Positions 14,939 through 24,820 of a DNA stretch of 64,000 nt are shown one piece after another. How positions within the stretch are numbered: the first letter of the stretch is position 1; the number at the start of each line of letters is the position of its first letter. The stretch lies in contig JAGVSJ010000006.1 in NCBI GenBank assembly GCA_019720975.1, forward strand, positions 17,971-81,970, written 5' to 3'. The DNA comes from Candidatus Sysuiplasma superficiale. Lineage in GTDB: Archaea > Thermoplasmatota > Thermoplasmata > Sysuiplasmatales > Sysuiplasmataceae. The notes beneath the pieces are model-generated. The model was not told the DNA's origin. It searched no databases and saw only the letters and a program-made list of their open reading frames with translations. Both the position numbers and the translations under genes were made by a program.

Positions 14939-16618
14939 TTGCAAAATCACTCCGAACTTAATTCATCACCCGGGCATGTTGGCCTTGATGAGAGATCCCG
15001 TCGAGTCGGTAAATTCTTCTATTCTGTGCTCTTCTCGATCTTCATCACACTGGAAGCAGCACTTGCACTTTTCATCATAAACTGGCATCATGCCGCATCC
15101 GTGGCTCTGTTTTTTGTCCTTTCGTTCATCTTCCTCATATCCTCCTACGGAACCGCGAGGCAGCTGGTATCGCTCGTCACAGGCTACAGGAGTCTTCCTT
15201 CCCTGCATAACGCACCGGCCGGAAAGCATGTGGCAATGCTTTATACAACGATGAACGATGTTGTTCCAGAGTGTCTCGATTCCATCTCTCAGACATATCC
15301 CTGTGACGTTTTCATACTTGATGACTCGACGGATGAGGCGAAGAAACGTGTTGTAGACACTATTGCTTCAGTGAAGGATTACAGAATAATAAGAAGGAGT
15401 GAAAGGAAAAGTTACAAGGCTGGTGCAATAAACAACTGGTTCATCAAGTTTGGGAGAGATTATGATTACATTGTGCTGCTCGACTCAGACTCTTATCTTC
15501 CGTCGGACTGGGTGGAGGAGGCACTGAAATTTGCCGAGCACCCGTCTAACGGTAACGTGGCCGTTTTCCAGGGCATGATAAACATATGGAATCTTGATAC
15601 ACGCTTCGTGACAGTTCAGGCCCCCATGTCAAGGATAGGGCAGTTCACCTGGGAGGAGAAGCTTGCCAATGAACTTGACGCCGTATTCTGTTACGGACAC
15701 AATGTGATGATAAGAATGGATGCACTCCGCCAGATTGAAGGTTTTGTTGAAGGGTATGTCTCTGAAGATTTTGCGACTGCGGTCAGCCTCTCTGAACTGG
15801 GCTGGAAAACAAGGTTTGTGCCACTTCACACGTATGAGGCAATGCCGGAAAACGTGAGGGGATTCATAAGAAGACAGAACAAATGGACGCGAGGGGCTAT
15901 GGAGTTCTTTACACTGAGCAGGAAAGGAATTTCCCGCGGAAAGAAATTTATTCTTCTGCAGACACCGCTTGGACACATAACAAACCTCCTGATGCCCGTC
16001 GGAATGTTCCTTACCATCTACGGTTTCTCGTCCACCAAATCCGGGGCTTCGGGTTTCATCTCGTCATTTATTTCCAATCCGCTTCAGACCTACTGGTCTG
16101 TTCCGATACTGCGTTTTGTACTGCTCTCAGCAATTTTCTTTTCAGCCATATCAGCGGCTGTCCGTTTCAGAACAGGAATAGGGTATGTCGCAAACCTCAG
16201 GTACAGGCTGTTGAGTGCTGCAATCAGCTCAATATCCATCCCCTATGAGATTAAAAGCATGCTTTCCTACATAGTCACCGGACTGAAGAATATACCGGTC
16301 ACACCCAAGAACGAGGATGTGTTGAGCTTCAGGGAGGTGTTGTCTATTTCCAGATATTCCCTGATTATTGAAGTTGCACTTTTTGCGGGCATAGTGTACG
16401 TGAACCCTCTGGGTGGTGTATTCAATCTTACCTGGTTGATACCCATGATGGTGGCTCCGGTTGTAATCACAAGGATGAGCCGCAAGGAGCAAACGCATCC
16501 ACTTGCCAATGAGATGAGCGCCAGAAAATCCACATGCCTCTATCCAGATCCCGCAGGCGTTCATAGGTCACTCGCGCACCCGCTCAGCACACACGATCCG
16601 GCGGGGACACGGAACTGA
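14939..16618 (+). CDS. Membrane GT2 glycosyltransferase (cellulose-synthase-like)
   Basis: 559 aa. An N-terminal pair of membrane helices (about 25-70) precedes a GT-A domain with FILDDSTD (first Asp pair), LLDSDSYLP (DxD metal site), SEDFATAVSL (the ED base motif) and RRQNKWTRGAMEFF (the Q-x-x-RW-type product motif). At least four further helices follow. This is the processive GT2 layout, assembling or exporting a polysaccharide across the membrane. The TTG start has no strong ribosome binding site and is the least certain point. The next genes (sugar kinase, sugar nucleotidyltransferase) suggest a shared surface-glycan pathway. Confidence 0.85.
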   Translation: MQNHSELNSSPGHVGLDERSRRVGKFFYSVLFSIFITLEAALALFIINWHHAASVALFFVLSFIFLISSYGTARQLVSLVTGYRSLPSLHNAPAGKHVAMLYTTMNDVVPECLDSISQTYPCDVFILDDSTDEAKKRVVDTIASVKDYRIIRRSERKSYKAGAINNWFIKFGRDYDYIVLLDSDSYLPSDWVEEALKFAEHPSNGNVAVFQGMINIWNLDTRFVTVQAPMSRIGQFTWEEKLANELDAVFCYGHNVMIRMDALRQIEGFVEGYVSEDFATAVSLSELGWKTRFVPLHTYEAMPENVRGFIRRQNKWTRGAMEFFTLSRKGISRGKKFILLQTPLGHITNLLMPVGMFLTIYGFSSTKSGASGFISSFISNPLQTYWSVPILRFVLLSAIFFSAISAAVRFRTGIGYVANLRYRLLSAAISSISIPYEIKSMLSYIVTGLKNIPVTPKNEDVLSFREVLSISRYSLIIEVALFAGIVYVNPLGGVFNLTWLIPMMVAPVVITRMSRKEQTHPLANEMSARKSTCLYPDPAGVHRSLAHPLSTHDPAGTRN

Positions 16619-16947
16619 CCGTGTACTGACTGGAATGGACAGAGGAAGTGGAATGAAACGTATACTCCCAATGCATCTACTGAACCGAATAAAGGCCTGC
16701 GGAGCAGTTTCAAACCATATTTCAAACGGTGTATTTGCACGATGAGGGCGAGGCCGGACCCACTAATGATGATGAAGGGCGCACTGAGAACCTTGCTGAC
16801 CTCACCATACACCCCTTTACAGAAAGGCAAGTGCATCATTTATCATGATTTCAAGAATTTTGGTTGACAGATACGTGACCGCAAAAGATAGATAAAGAAT
16901 TGACAATTTCACTGCATCTGTCAGACATAAGGAGGAAGTGAAGTGGA
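16619..16947. other. Intergenic region before the sugar kinase
   Basis: 329 nt. No ORF with coding character on either strand; the minus-strand ORF at 16561-16839 overlaps the glycosyltransferase end and looks spurious. The right end has an AT-rich stretch (agatagataaagaattgac) and the kinase ribosome binding site aaggagg. Confidence 0.4.
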
Positions 16948-17940
16948 TTGCGTGGAAGCAGCCGAATGATCATGTCCAGAACTCCTCTCCGTATAAGCTT
17001 TCTCGGTGGAGGAACGGATTTGCGTGAATATTACATATCCCGAGGCGGTGCTGTAGTATCGGCTTCCATAGACAGATATATACACATAATTGTGAACAGG
17101 AAATTCGATGAAAAAATCAGAGTTTCATACTCGAAAACAGAAATAGTTGAATCGGTCGACGAACTGAAACATCCACTTGTCAGGGAAGCGCTGAAGATGC
17201 TTGGCATTGATAAAGGTGTCGAGATTGTGAGTATTTCCGACATACCTTCAGAGGGCACCGGCCTTGGTTCATCCAGCAGCTTTACGGTTGGCCTTCTCAA
17301 TGCACTCCACGCTTGGATAGGTGAACATTCACCTGCAAGGCAGCTCGCAGAGGAAGCCTGCAGAATAGAAAGGGAAATAGTAAGAGATCCCGGAGGAATG
17401 CAGGACCAGTATATTGCAGCCTTCGGTGGATTGCGCCTCTTTGAGTTCATGCCAAACGGATCCGTCCATGCAAATCATGTTCTGATGAGCGACGAAGGGA
17501 GAAGGATGCTGGATGAGAGCCTGATGCTCTTTTACACGGGGATCACCAGAAGCTCATCATCCATTTTGACGGACCAGATACGGGGCATAGAGGGGAAAAT
17601 CGAAAACTACGACAGAATGAAGAAGATGGCATACAGATGCGCAGAACTCCTTGAAAAGATGGATATTGAGGGTGTGGGTGGCCTGCTGGATGAGGGATGG
17701 AACATCAAAAAGTCCCTCAGCAACGGCATTTCTAACGGCAGGATAGACGAATTCTATGAGAGGGCAAAAAGGGCAGGGGCCTACGGCGGAAAGATTACTG
17801 GTGCCGGAGGTGGCGGCTTTCTGCTGCTTCTTGTGGATCCGGCAAAGAGACATGCTGTCTCCAGTGAGCTGTCGGAGCTCAAGCAGGAGCTTATTTCAAT
17901 CGATGCGCTTGGCAGCAGGATAGTCTATGTGGGCGACTGA
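16948..17940 (+). CDS. GHMP-family sugar kinase (HddA-like)
   Basis: Phosphorylates a sugar phosphate, in the HddA subgroup D-glycero-D-manno-heptose 7-phosphate at C1. The start SRTPLRISFLGGGTDLREYY is the HddA/fucokinase-type N-terminus, followed by the ATP loop GTGLGSSSSFTVGLLNA, DPGGMQDQYIAAFGG and the terminal KITGAGGGGFLLLL loop. About 330 aa, typical. A strong aaggagg lies 12 nt before TTG 16948; an ATG at 16966 is an alternative. With the nucleotidyltransferase at 19264 it could form a sugar-1-phosphate activation route. The exact sugar cannot be read from sequence. Confidence 0.88.
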   Translation: MRGSSRMIMSRTPLRISFLGGGTDLREYYISRGGAVVSASIDRYIHIIVNRKFDEKIRVSYSKTEIVESVDELKHPLVREALKMLGIDKGVEIVSISDIPSEGTGLGSSSSFTVGLLNALHAWIGEHSPARQLAEEACRIEREIVRDPGGMQDQYIAAFGGLRLFEFMPNGSVHANHVLMSDEGRRMLDESLMLFYTGITRSSSSILTDQIRGIEGKIENYDRMKKMAYRCAELLEKMDIEGVGGLLDEGWNIKKSLSNGISNGRIDEFYERAKRAGAYGGKITGAGGGGFLLLLVDPAKRHAVSSELSELKQELISIDALGSRIVYVGD

Positions 17941-18389
17941 GCAATGATGGTGCCATTGCCAGCTGCGGTGGCTGCGGGCTGAAATGGGCTGTCTTGGATC
18001 TCAAGGGCAATTGAGTGAGGAGGACACTGATGGTGTTGCTCCATTGGCCGGTGAGTTTTTCGCATAATCAATGAGACTGGCAACGGCAATTAGCTCACAT
18101 TTGCAGTTGACTACATGGAGCATCATCTCCTTCTCTGCACCATTGCCGTTAACGATGAGGAGTTTTACATGACGGACGCGTACAACGTAATGCGGTGCTG
18201 ACACATCACATACGCTGAGCATGGAATAGAAGGTGAGAAGAATTGGCTTGTGACTTTGCCAGGAAGACCGTAAGATGTGGACAATTAAATACATGGTCTG
18301 ACTATGCGATCGAAGTCATCGGTAAAGCACGCTCTGCTGATGCCCTCATGCGGCAGCTTTGATGGCTGACCTGTAGATGGAGATGCCTG
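17941..18389. other. Gap of about 450 nt without a clear gene
   Basis: No convincing gene. A 97-codon minus-strand ORF (18001-18294) starts with ATG but has no ribosome binding site or recognisable domain; its middle (VVRVRHVKLLIVNGNGAEKE) is the only part that looks protein-like. A short plus-strand ORF covers the same bases. This may be a degraded gene, an unannotated small protein or a long leader for the coiled-coil gene. Confidence 0.35.
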
Positions 18390-19259
18390 ATGCCAAAAAG
18401 AACCATCGGAGAACTTGAAAAGGCTGAGGAAAAATATTCTGCTCTGGTCGAAAAGAGAGACAAGCTCAACAGTGATGCTGCTGAGATCAGAAAAGTGCGC
18501 GATATGCTGAACGATCAGAAGAAGAAACTCTTTGATGAGGTTCTGTCCATCAAAAAACTGAAGGACGAAAAGGCCTCTGAGATGCGTTCCCATAAGCAGA
18601 AGAGAAATGAACTCAACGCAAGGGCAAAGGAACTTATTCAGCTGAAGAGACAACTGTACAGGAGTGCGCCTGACAATGATATATACCGCGAGATTGAGAG
18701 GCTGAACAGAGAGTTCGAATACCTTGAGAGAAGACAGCAGACTGAAGCTCTCACCATACAGGAAGAGAATGAGGTCATACAGAAGATGAGAAACAACCTT
18801 TCGGAGAGGACAAGACTCATGTCAATATCCTCAAAGGGAGAGGAGATCGCAGGCAAACTCACTGATATCAATTCACAGATTGACAGCATATTCATGGAGG
18901 CGAGAAGGGAGCATGAGGCAGTCACGTCACTCTATGCCGAAGTGCAGGCGCTCGGCGAACAGATGTCAGTCAAATTGAATGAGGCGTCAATACTTGTTAG
19001 CGAATCAAACAGGAAACACAAGGAATATATTGAAAAGAAGGAGGAGGCCGACAGATGCCATGCGGAGGCAATGGAGATGCGCTCATTCATACTTGAAAGA
19101 AGGAAGGAGAGAAGGGAGAAGGCGATCGAAGGCCGGAAAGCAATCCACGAGCAGAACTTGAATGTCAGGAAAACGCTTTTTGACGAAAAGGCAAGCGAGG
19201 AGGAAGCTGACAGACAGTTACAGGAACTGCTCAAGAGGGGAAAGATCAGCCTGAGGTGA
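18390..19259 (+). CDS. COG1340-type archaeal coiled-coil protein
   Basis: 289 aa, almost entirely heptad-like charged helix rich in Glu, Lys, Arg and Leu (for example LNDQKKKLFDEVLSIKKLKD), with no membrane segment or catalytic motif. Length and composition match the conserved archaeal coiled-coil family COG1340, whose role is unknown. The TGA stop lies within the ribosome binding site GAGGTGAT of the following nucleotidyltransferase gene, so the two are probably translated from one mRNA. Confidence 0.82.
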   Translation: MPKRTIGELEKAEEKYSALVEKRDKLNSDAAEIRKVRDMLNDQKKKLFDEVLSIKKLKDEKASEMRSHKQKRNELNARAKELIQLKRQLYRSAPDNDIYREIERLNREFEYLERRQQTEALTIQEENEVIQKMRNNLSERTRLMSISSKGEEIAGKLTDINSQIDSIFMEARREHEAVTSLYAEVQALGEQMSVKLNEASILVSESNRKHKEYIEKKEEADRCHAEAMEMRSFILERRKERREKAIEGRKAIHEQNLNVRKTLFDEKASEEEADRQLQELLKRGKISLR

Positions 19260-19263
19260 TATC

Positions 19264-20364
19264 ATAAAGGCGGTTGTACTGGCCGGCGGCGAAGGCACGC
19301 GGCTCCGGCCACTTACTGAAAACATACCAAAACCACTCATACCTGTTGCAGGTAGACCGTGTGTTGAATATGCTTTGCGATCACTTGTGAAGGGCGGATT
19401 TGAGTCAATAATAGTAACAACCGGCTATCTGTCTGATAAGCTCATCAGAAGGGTGTCGGACGGAAGGCATGTCGGTGCTTCGGTTGTATACTCCTTCGAG
19501 CCGGAACCGGCCGGAACTGCAGGAGCGGTGAAGGCCGTTTCATCGTTCCTTGACTCCCCTGTAGTTATAATGAGCGGAGATACGCTCATGGATGTTGATA
19601 TTGCGGCAATATACAGGGACCATATTCGCAGCGGAGCGGCCGTGACCATGGCTGTCACTGCTGTGCAAGATCCTTCAGAGTTTGGTGTCGTTGAGCCGGA
19701 TAGCGACGGATTTGTCCGGAGATTTCAGGAAAAGCCGAGAAGGGAGGAGGCTTTTTCAAACCTCGTAAATGCCGGCGTGTATGTAATAAATCGGGAAGTA
19801 ATCGACATCATCCCTTCTCAGACGCAGTACGATTTTGCTAAGCAGCTCTTTCCGCTTTTACTTCAGAAGGGGATGAAGATAAAAACTCACAGGATAGAGG
19901 GGATATGGCTCGATATAGGCAGGCCACAGGATCTCCACCTGGCAAATCTGGCAATAGTGGATGCTGAGGGAAAGGTGCAGGAGCTTCCCGGTTGCACTGT
20001 GTCCGGAAAGATGATAATGCTGCAGAGACCCGTGTACGGCAACGATGTGGAGTTCAGAGGAAGGTGTTACATAGGGAGGGATGTGAAGCTCGAAGACAGG
20101 AACACCATCATCAACTCATGCCTCTACGACGGCGTTCATATAGGTTCGGAGACGAGAATTGCTGAAAGCATGCTTCTGGAAGATTCAAGGGTAGGGAAAA
20201 ACTGTGACATTGTTGAAACAATCCTTTCGCCAAATTGCAGGGTTGGTGACAACGTCCGCCTTGAAAAATCGGTGATTGGGGAAGGTGTTTTCATCAAGGC
20301 GAATTCGAGTCTGATCGGAGCAAATATATCCCCGCAGCCCAGGGCACACAGGAGTGAACATTAG
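19264..20364 (+). CDS. Sugar-1-phosphate nucleotidyltransferase with left-handed beta-helix; apparent AUA start
   Basis: The track begins at TTG 19375, but that removes the catalytic loop. The open frame upstream encodes IKAVVLAGGEGTRLRPLTEN and KPLIPVAGRP, the signature of glucose/mannose-1-phosphate nucleotidyltransferases. No ATG, GTG or TTG lies between the in-frame stop at 19252-19254 and this motif. The family starts MKAVVLAGG, which corresponds to ATA at 19264, three nucleotides after a perfect GAGGTGAT. Further motifs: EPAGTAGAV, SGDTLMDVD (metal site), EKPRREEAFSNLVNAGVYV, and a hexapeptide-repeat C-terminal domain from about residue 245 (VEFRGRCYIGRDVKLED). It should activate a sugar for glycan synthesis. 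A sequencing error turning ATG into ATA is the main alternative. Confidence 0.88.
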   Translation: MKAVVLAGGEGTRLRPLTENIPKPLIPVAGRPCVEYALRSLVKGGFESIIVTTGYLSDKLIRRVSDGRHVGASVVYSFEPEPAGTAGAVKAVSSFLDSPVVIMSGDTLMDVDIAAIYRDHIRSGAAVTMAVTAVQDPSEFGVVEPDSDGFVRRFQEKPRREEAFSNLVNAGVYVINREVIDIIPSQTQYDFAKQLFPLLLQKGMKIKTHRIEGIWLDIGRPQDLHLANLAIVDAEGKVQELPGCTVSGKMIMLQRPVYGNDVEFRGRCYIGRDVKLEDRNTIINSCLYDGVHIGSETRIAESMLLEDSRVGKNCDIVETILSPNCRVGDNVRLEKSVIGEGVFIKANSSLIGANISPQPRAHRSEH

Positions 20365-20369
20365 ACGCC

Positions 20370-21470
20370 TCAGAGTATGCCTGCCTGCGTAAGCTTTTCC
20401 GGCAGGTAGGTGTCGGTAACATAGTCGAGACCATACTTTGCCAGCGCCTGCTGTTCAGCCTTCTTCCTGTTCTCCAGCATGGTCTCGATCTCTGATTTCC
20501 AGAAGGGGTCATTGAAACGCGGATCCGTTAGTTCGGCTTCGAGTGCCTTTACATCCACGTCAGACAGTTTGTCTGTGGGAAGATCGTAATTAAGTATATC
20601 CGATGCAGTTATACCGATGAACTCTGCCGTCGGCGTCGCAAGATATTCAGATATATGCGCTGTCTTGATTGCGCCGTAGGCAATCGACGCGTGTATCCTG
20701 AAAGACCATGGATCGCCATCTGTAAAAGTGACGACAGGCAGATGCAGTTCCTCGTTCAGCCTTTTGATGAAGCGTCTCGTACTTCTTGCAGGCTGTCCCT
20801 TCAGGTGGACAAGTATGGCACGGAATTTCTCATCGAAGCCATTCTCCACCAGTCTGTCGAACATACCTCCTGTCTCTATGGCAATCACAAAATCTGCGTC
20901 TGAAGAGAGCAATCTTATCTTGTCTTCCTCGACGTTATATGGTATACTGTATCCCGAGTCACCGACATCGTCCCTGCAGTTGATCTTCTTCTTCTTTCCT
21001 TTCCTGTCTGTCTCCTCAACCGTCATATTTCCGATTACACGGGCACCGTCCTCTTCCGGCCTGAGCTTGAAATCCTCCCTCAGGCACTTGGTTATTATTT
21101 CGAGATCCTCTGCAAGTTTGTCTGACTCATCCTGCGAATTGAATTTGGCCTTTCCCCAGCCTTCGGAGATGTAATACATCTCCCTCAGAGTCGATGACTT
21201 TGCCTCCTTTATCATCTGATCTATGAACTCCAGCATGTAGACCGTCCTGAGAAGCATGTAGGCGCCGACGGCTTTTTTTGCACTCCTGATACCGGTTGCC
21301 CTGCCGTACTTCCAGACGTTCGATTTGCTGTCAAACCTTATATTTGCCTTGGTTCGAAGAGGCAGTACCATTTTTGGTATGTCCCCGCCCTCTAGCTGAT
21401 CATAGACCGATTCTGCGATTTCAATAAGTTTCTGTCTTGCTATTGCAGTGTGACCTTCATCATTCTTCAC
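20370..21470 (-). CDS. top6A: DNA topoisomerase VI subunit A (Spo11-like)
   Basis: 366 aa. Cuts both DNA strands through a tyrosine in the WHD domain; the motif [10 protein letters not shown] holds the catalytic Tyr. The Toprim domain is seen as [13 protein letters not shown] and [10 protein letters not shown] (DxD). GTG start at 21470 overlaps the end of the B-subunit gene by 11 nt, the usual B-then-A archaeal order. Length is normal. The type IIB enzyme relaxes and decatenates DNA in replication. Confidence 0.97.
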   Translation of the reverse strand: MKNDEGHTAIARQKLIEIAESVYDQLEGGDIPKMVLPLRTKANIRFDSKSNVWKYGRATGIRSAKKAVGAYMLLRTVYMLEFIDQMIKEAKSSTLREMYYISEGWGKAKFNSQDESDKLAEDLEIITKCLREDFKLRPEEDGARVIGNMTVEETDRKGKKKKINCRDDVGDSGYSIPYNVEEDKIRLLSSDADFVIAIETGGMFDRLVENGFDEKFRAILVHLKGQPARSTRRFIKRLNEELHLPVVTFTDGDPWSFRIHASIAYGAIKTAHISEYLATPTAEFIGITASDILNYDLPTDKLSDVDVKALEAELTDPRFNDPFWKSEIETMLENRKKAEQQALAKYGLDYVTDTYLPEKLTQAGIL

Positions 21471-23448
21471 TCAGTTCCCCTCCTTCCTCATCATAGTCTG
21501 CCTCCTCCTCGTTATCCTTCAGTTCTCCTTCCAAATCGAATGTCTTTATACCCCAGTCACCTGGCAATGGTTCCGCTCCTATCACCATAACCGGATTGAT
21601 TTCACTGACATAGATCTCATTTTCAGTGTAATCATCCCTTTCCACTCCTTTCAGTGCAAAGTTCACCGTGACGATTCCAAGAGGCTGAAGTCTGCCTATC
21701 TCCCATGTCAGTTTGCCATCATCGGAAATCTCGACTGGATGGGGGGTTAAGGAGGATCTGTCGAGATTTGCGGCAGGAATAAGTGCATGAAGCTTAAGAT
21801 CCTGTTTCTTTGAGGTGTAGTTTCTTATCCTAATCGTGGAAATAGCGGCTCTCTTCTTTGAGTCGTATTCCACAGAGTCTTCAATGTAAATGACGTTCAT
21901 TATCTTGGTTATGGTTCTTGATATGTCAGGTACCGGCTTGCTCAGTACAGCAGAAGTCTTTTCGGCGATCTTCGGTATTATTTCGGTCACGATGTCAAAC
22001 TTAACGGAAGCTTTGCTCTTGGTTTCCTTCTTGTTGAGGTGGGATTTCAGGTTCCTGGCACATATCTTGAGCGCGAGGTCTATCTCCTGCATTATTTCAG
22101 GTATGGCAGCAATAGCCTCCTTGGATTCTGATGTGAATGGGAGTTTTGTCGATAGCACATGCACGAGAATCACAGCCGGGCCGAACGGTATACCTGTCCC
22201 TCCCCGCTGCTCAAGTCCGTATCTTCTCCAGTCCACATTCTCTATTGCCTGGGTGATTGCGCATGCACCCTGCTGATACAGCAGAGGGACACGGTTGGCG
22301 TATCTCATAATTGTGACAGGCTGATCAGGCTGGAGCTCACCTCCGTAGACTATACCCACTTCCACCTGAAACGGATTCCCGTTATAGACTGCAGGCTGTC
22401 TTGTAACCGGCTGTGCGTAGAATTCAGGCTTCAGGCTCCCCAGCACGTTCTTCAGTCCACGCTTTATCAGAGATTCACCAATCGGGCTTAGGCAGTCTGT
22501 CTGAGGTGCCATTATCTTTGTCTGGGATATTGCACCGAGCAGTGCCTTTGCCTGCTCAAGCGTTATGTCCTTCGGTCTCTTTTCAGGAGATATCATTGCC
22601 TTTTCGCATATCTCCCTGGCTACCCTGTCGCTGATACGCGAGAATTCATTCTTCAGAAAGGAAGCTAGGCGCTTCTCATCTGTATAGGAAAGCATGTTTA
22701 TGAGCGTTCCAATTTCAAGGCCATAGGGGTGTGGCTGTATCTCAATTGCCTTCGGTGGCATGGTGTCTGTAGCCCTTTCAAACCTGTAGGTCCTTCCGTC
22801 AGGGTCGGTGTAAGTGATTGTGGCGTGCGGATTTACGACCGCTGTGCTTCTGAGATATTCCATCACGGACTGCTTACCTGTGACGTATCTCCCCACAGTC
22901 GCGAACTCAACCTTTGTACCGTGTGGTATCCTCTTCCCTTCCTCCTCCCAGATGACGTGGTCTTCTCTCAACACGACAGGTTTGTTCTTCTTAGTATCTA
23001 TTGTCAGATCAATGTCATTGGCAACATCGGACTCAGCAACCTTTGATCGTATGTGTGTTGCCTGTCCTGTTGTTATCTGTGAATACATCACCACAGCGGA
23101 AATGCCAATGCCCTGCTGCCCTCTTGACTGCCTTATGGCGTGGAAACGTGACCCGTACAGCAGACGGCCAAAGACGTTGGGTATCTGTGTCCTGACAACC
23201 CCTGGACCATTATCCATCACGGACACCCTGTACTCCGTCTGGTTTATTTTCGAAATTGAGACGGAAATATCGGGCAGAATCATGGCCTCCTCACAGGCAT
23301 CAAGCGAGTTGTCCACAGCTTCCTTCACTGCGACGATAAGTGCCTTCACAGTGGAATCGAAACCTAAAATCTGCCTGTTCCTTTCAAAAAATTCCGAAAC
23401 GGAAATTTCCTTCTGCTTTCTGGCCATCTCCTCTGCTATTGTTGCCAT
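21460..23448 (-). CDS. top6B: DNA topoisomerase VI subunit B
   Basis: ATPase subunit of topoisomerase VI. GHKL motifs: [13 protein letters not shown] (motif I with catalytic Glu), [19 protein letters not shown] and [13 protein letters not shown]; the transducer domain carries the switch lysine region ([12 protein letters not shown]). About 662 aa from ATG 23448 ([16 protein letters not shown]), plus an acidic tail ([16 protein letters not shown]). The longer track ORF adds 27 residues with no family support. Cultivated Thermoplasmatales lack this enzyme, so its presence matters for placing the organism. Confidence 0.96.
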   Translation of the reverse strand: MATIAEEMARKQKEISVSEFFERNRQILGFDSTVKALIVAVKEAVDNSLDACEEAMILPDISVSISKINQTEYRVSVMDNGPGVVRTQIPNVFGRLLYGSRFHAIRQSRGQQGIGISAVVMYSQITTGQATHIRSKVAESDVANDIDLTIDTKKNKPVVLREDHVIWEEEGKRIPHGTKVEFATVGRYVTGKQSVMEYLRSTAVVNPHATITYTDPDGRTYRFERATDTMPPKAIEIQPHPYGLEIGTLINMLSYTDEKRLASFLKNEFSRISDRVAREICEKAMISPEKRPKDITLEQAKALLGAISQTKIMAPQTDCLSPIGESLIKRGLKNVLGSLKPEFYAQPVTRQPAVYNGNPFQVEVGIVYGGELQPDQPVTIMRYANRVPLLYQQGACAITQAIENVDWRRYGLEQRGGTGIPFGPAVILVHVLSTKLPFTSESKEAIAAIPEIMQEIDLALKICARNLKSHLNKKETKSKASVKFDIVTEIIPKIAEKTSAVLSKPVPDISRTITKIMNVIYIEDSVEYDSKKRAAISTIRIRNYTSKKQDLKLHALIPAANLDRSSLTPHPVEISDDGKLTWEIGRLQPLGIVTVNFALKGVERDDYTENEIYVSEINPVMVIGAEPLPGDWGIKTFDLEGELKDNEEEADYDEEGGELSEE

Positions 23449-23515
23449 CCCATCCGACCTGAACTCACCTGTATCCTCTCTTTCCAGGCGATTTCGTCTG
23501 GAAGTAGATAAAACA

Positions 23516-23528
23516 CTGTATATATACA
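23516..23528 (-). promoter_or_regulatory. TATA-like element of top6B-top6A
   Basis: Minus-strand gtatatatacagt lies about 70 nt before ATG 23448, implying a leader of about 40 nt. Confidence 0.4.
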
Positions 23529-23585
23529 AAACGCCGACATGGACATTCTCACCCGACTCTCACATGTTGCGATAAGCGCATGTCA

Positions 23586-24614
23586 TCAATCGAACTTTTC
23601 ACCACAGCTGCTGCACACCTCGGCATCCTCAGAAACCTCCGCCCCGCAAGAACTGCATGTCCATTTCTCCTTCTTCACTGTCCTTGGCTCCTGTCTCCTT
23701 GGCATTCCACGATACTGTGTCTTTGGCGGTGATGTGTTCTTGCCGGAACGATCATTCGCTTCCTTCATTGGATTAGGGCGCATGGCAAGGAGCCTGTCCT
23801 TTCTCCTGTTGTTCTGCCTTATGAGAAGAAATACAAACACTATGCCGAAATAGAATATACCGACAAAGATGAACGTCCCCACGCTGTCGGAGATTATTAT
23901 TCCGGAACTCATGAGAGAAACGAAGGTGGAGGAAGGTGTGGCGGTAGATGCGGTCGATACAGATGTTTTTATCCAGGTTCCGGAGCTGTTGAGAGCAAAA
24001 TAGTACACAAACACGAGTCCGGAAGCAAGTGTAGTGTTGTATACAAAGGTGGTGACTGTCTTCCCTGTGGAAGAGGATGAGGTCGACTCTACCATCATGG
24101 TTGAATTTACCACTGTTCCTAGATCGGAGAGTTTCAATATAACAACGTGTGCAGGTGACAGAGTGTGATTTCCCGCATTGCTGAGCACCGTGGCTTCAAA
24201 TGTAAAAACAGTATGTCCGTTTCCCATGGAAGGTGTGACGCCGCCGCCCTGAAAAGTGATGTTTGAACCGGGAGGTACGGTTCCCGGAACAACATCATGG
24301 CTTGAGTAAATCACGTTGGAATAGCTCACGTCAGTCATCAGCGCCACCACAAGAAGAAACACCAGACCAGCGAGCAGTATATTCCTGATCCTCCTGTTTC
24401 CCATGTAATAAGGAAGGGCGAAACCTATGACCGGCACAAGAAGATATGTGAGGATGAAAAAAGGTGCTGCTATGAGCATGAGTGCGGTGAAGAGACCTGA
24501 TATCAGGAAGGCGATAGCTACACCTTCTCTCTTTCCTCGAAGACTGAGAAGACGGGAAATTATGTTCGCGGGTGAACCGCGGGGTGGCCTGCTGTTCTGG
24601 CTGCCAGATGCCAT
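23586..24614 (-). CDS. Membrane protein with extracytoplasmic domain and C-terminal zinc ribbon
   Basis: 342 aa. Order: basic N-terminus, three helices within about residues 30-95, a Ser/Thr-rich beta domain outside the cell (about 100-230), one more helix (about 245-268, FIFVGIFYFGIVFVFLLI), a basic linker, and a C-terminal ribbon WTCSSCGAEVSEDAEVCSSCG. The CxxC-x12-CxxC ribbon is of the double-zinc-ribbon class and should face the cytoplasm. Not recognised as a named family. Its organisation resembles the protein at 380-1063 and may connect outside sensing to a cytoplasmic partner. Confidence 0.75.
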   Translation of the reverse strand: MASGSQNSRPPRGSPANIISRLLSLRGKREGVAIAFLISGLFTALMLIAAPFFILTYLLVPVIGFALPYYMGNRRIRNILLAGLVFLLVVALMTDVSYSNVIYSSHDVVPGTVPPGSNITFQGGGVTPSMGNGHTVFTFEATVLSNAGNHTLSPAHVVILKLSDLGTVVNSTMMVESTSSSSTGKTVTTFVYNTTLASGLVFVYYFALNSSGTWIKTSVSTASTATPSSTFVSLMSSGIIISDSVGTFIFVGIFYFGIVFVFLLIRQNNRRKDRLLAMRPNPMKEANDRSGKNTSPPKTQYRGMPRRQEPRTVKKEKWTCSSCGAEVSEDAEVCSSCGEKFD

Positions 24615-24820
24615 CTATACTTATCTCTCGGACATCTACAGAAGACATCACGATATAACTGTTTGCAGGAAGCTGCATCGTGTTCTCATCTGTTTTCCGG
24701 TCGATGCAATTCGTGAAAATCTTCAGGAATAACACTATAATATAAACAGACATTGGTGAGTGGCAGGATAAAGAAATATTTGCCATAACACTCCCCTGAT
24801 CAAAGAGAGAAGCTGATTGA

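Noticed and set aside
14814-15080. 88-aa ORF before the glycosyltransferase
   Set aside because: Overlaps the glycosyltransferase start in another frame and has no coding character.
16561-16839. 92-aa minus-strand ORF
   Set aside because: Overlaps the glycosyltransferase end; no ribosome binding site, odd composition, no recognisable domain.
18285-18653. 122-aa minus-strand ORF
   Set aside because: Mostly antisense to the coiled-coil gene; hydrophobic Leu/Phe-rich translation is typical of antisense to Glu/Lys-rich sequence.
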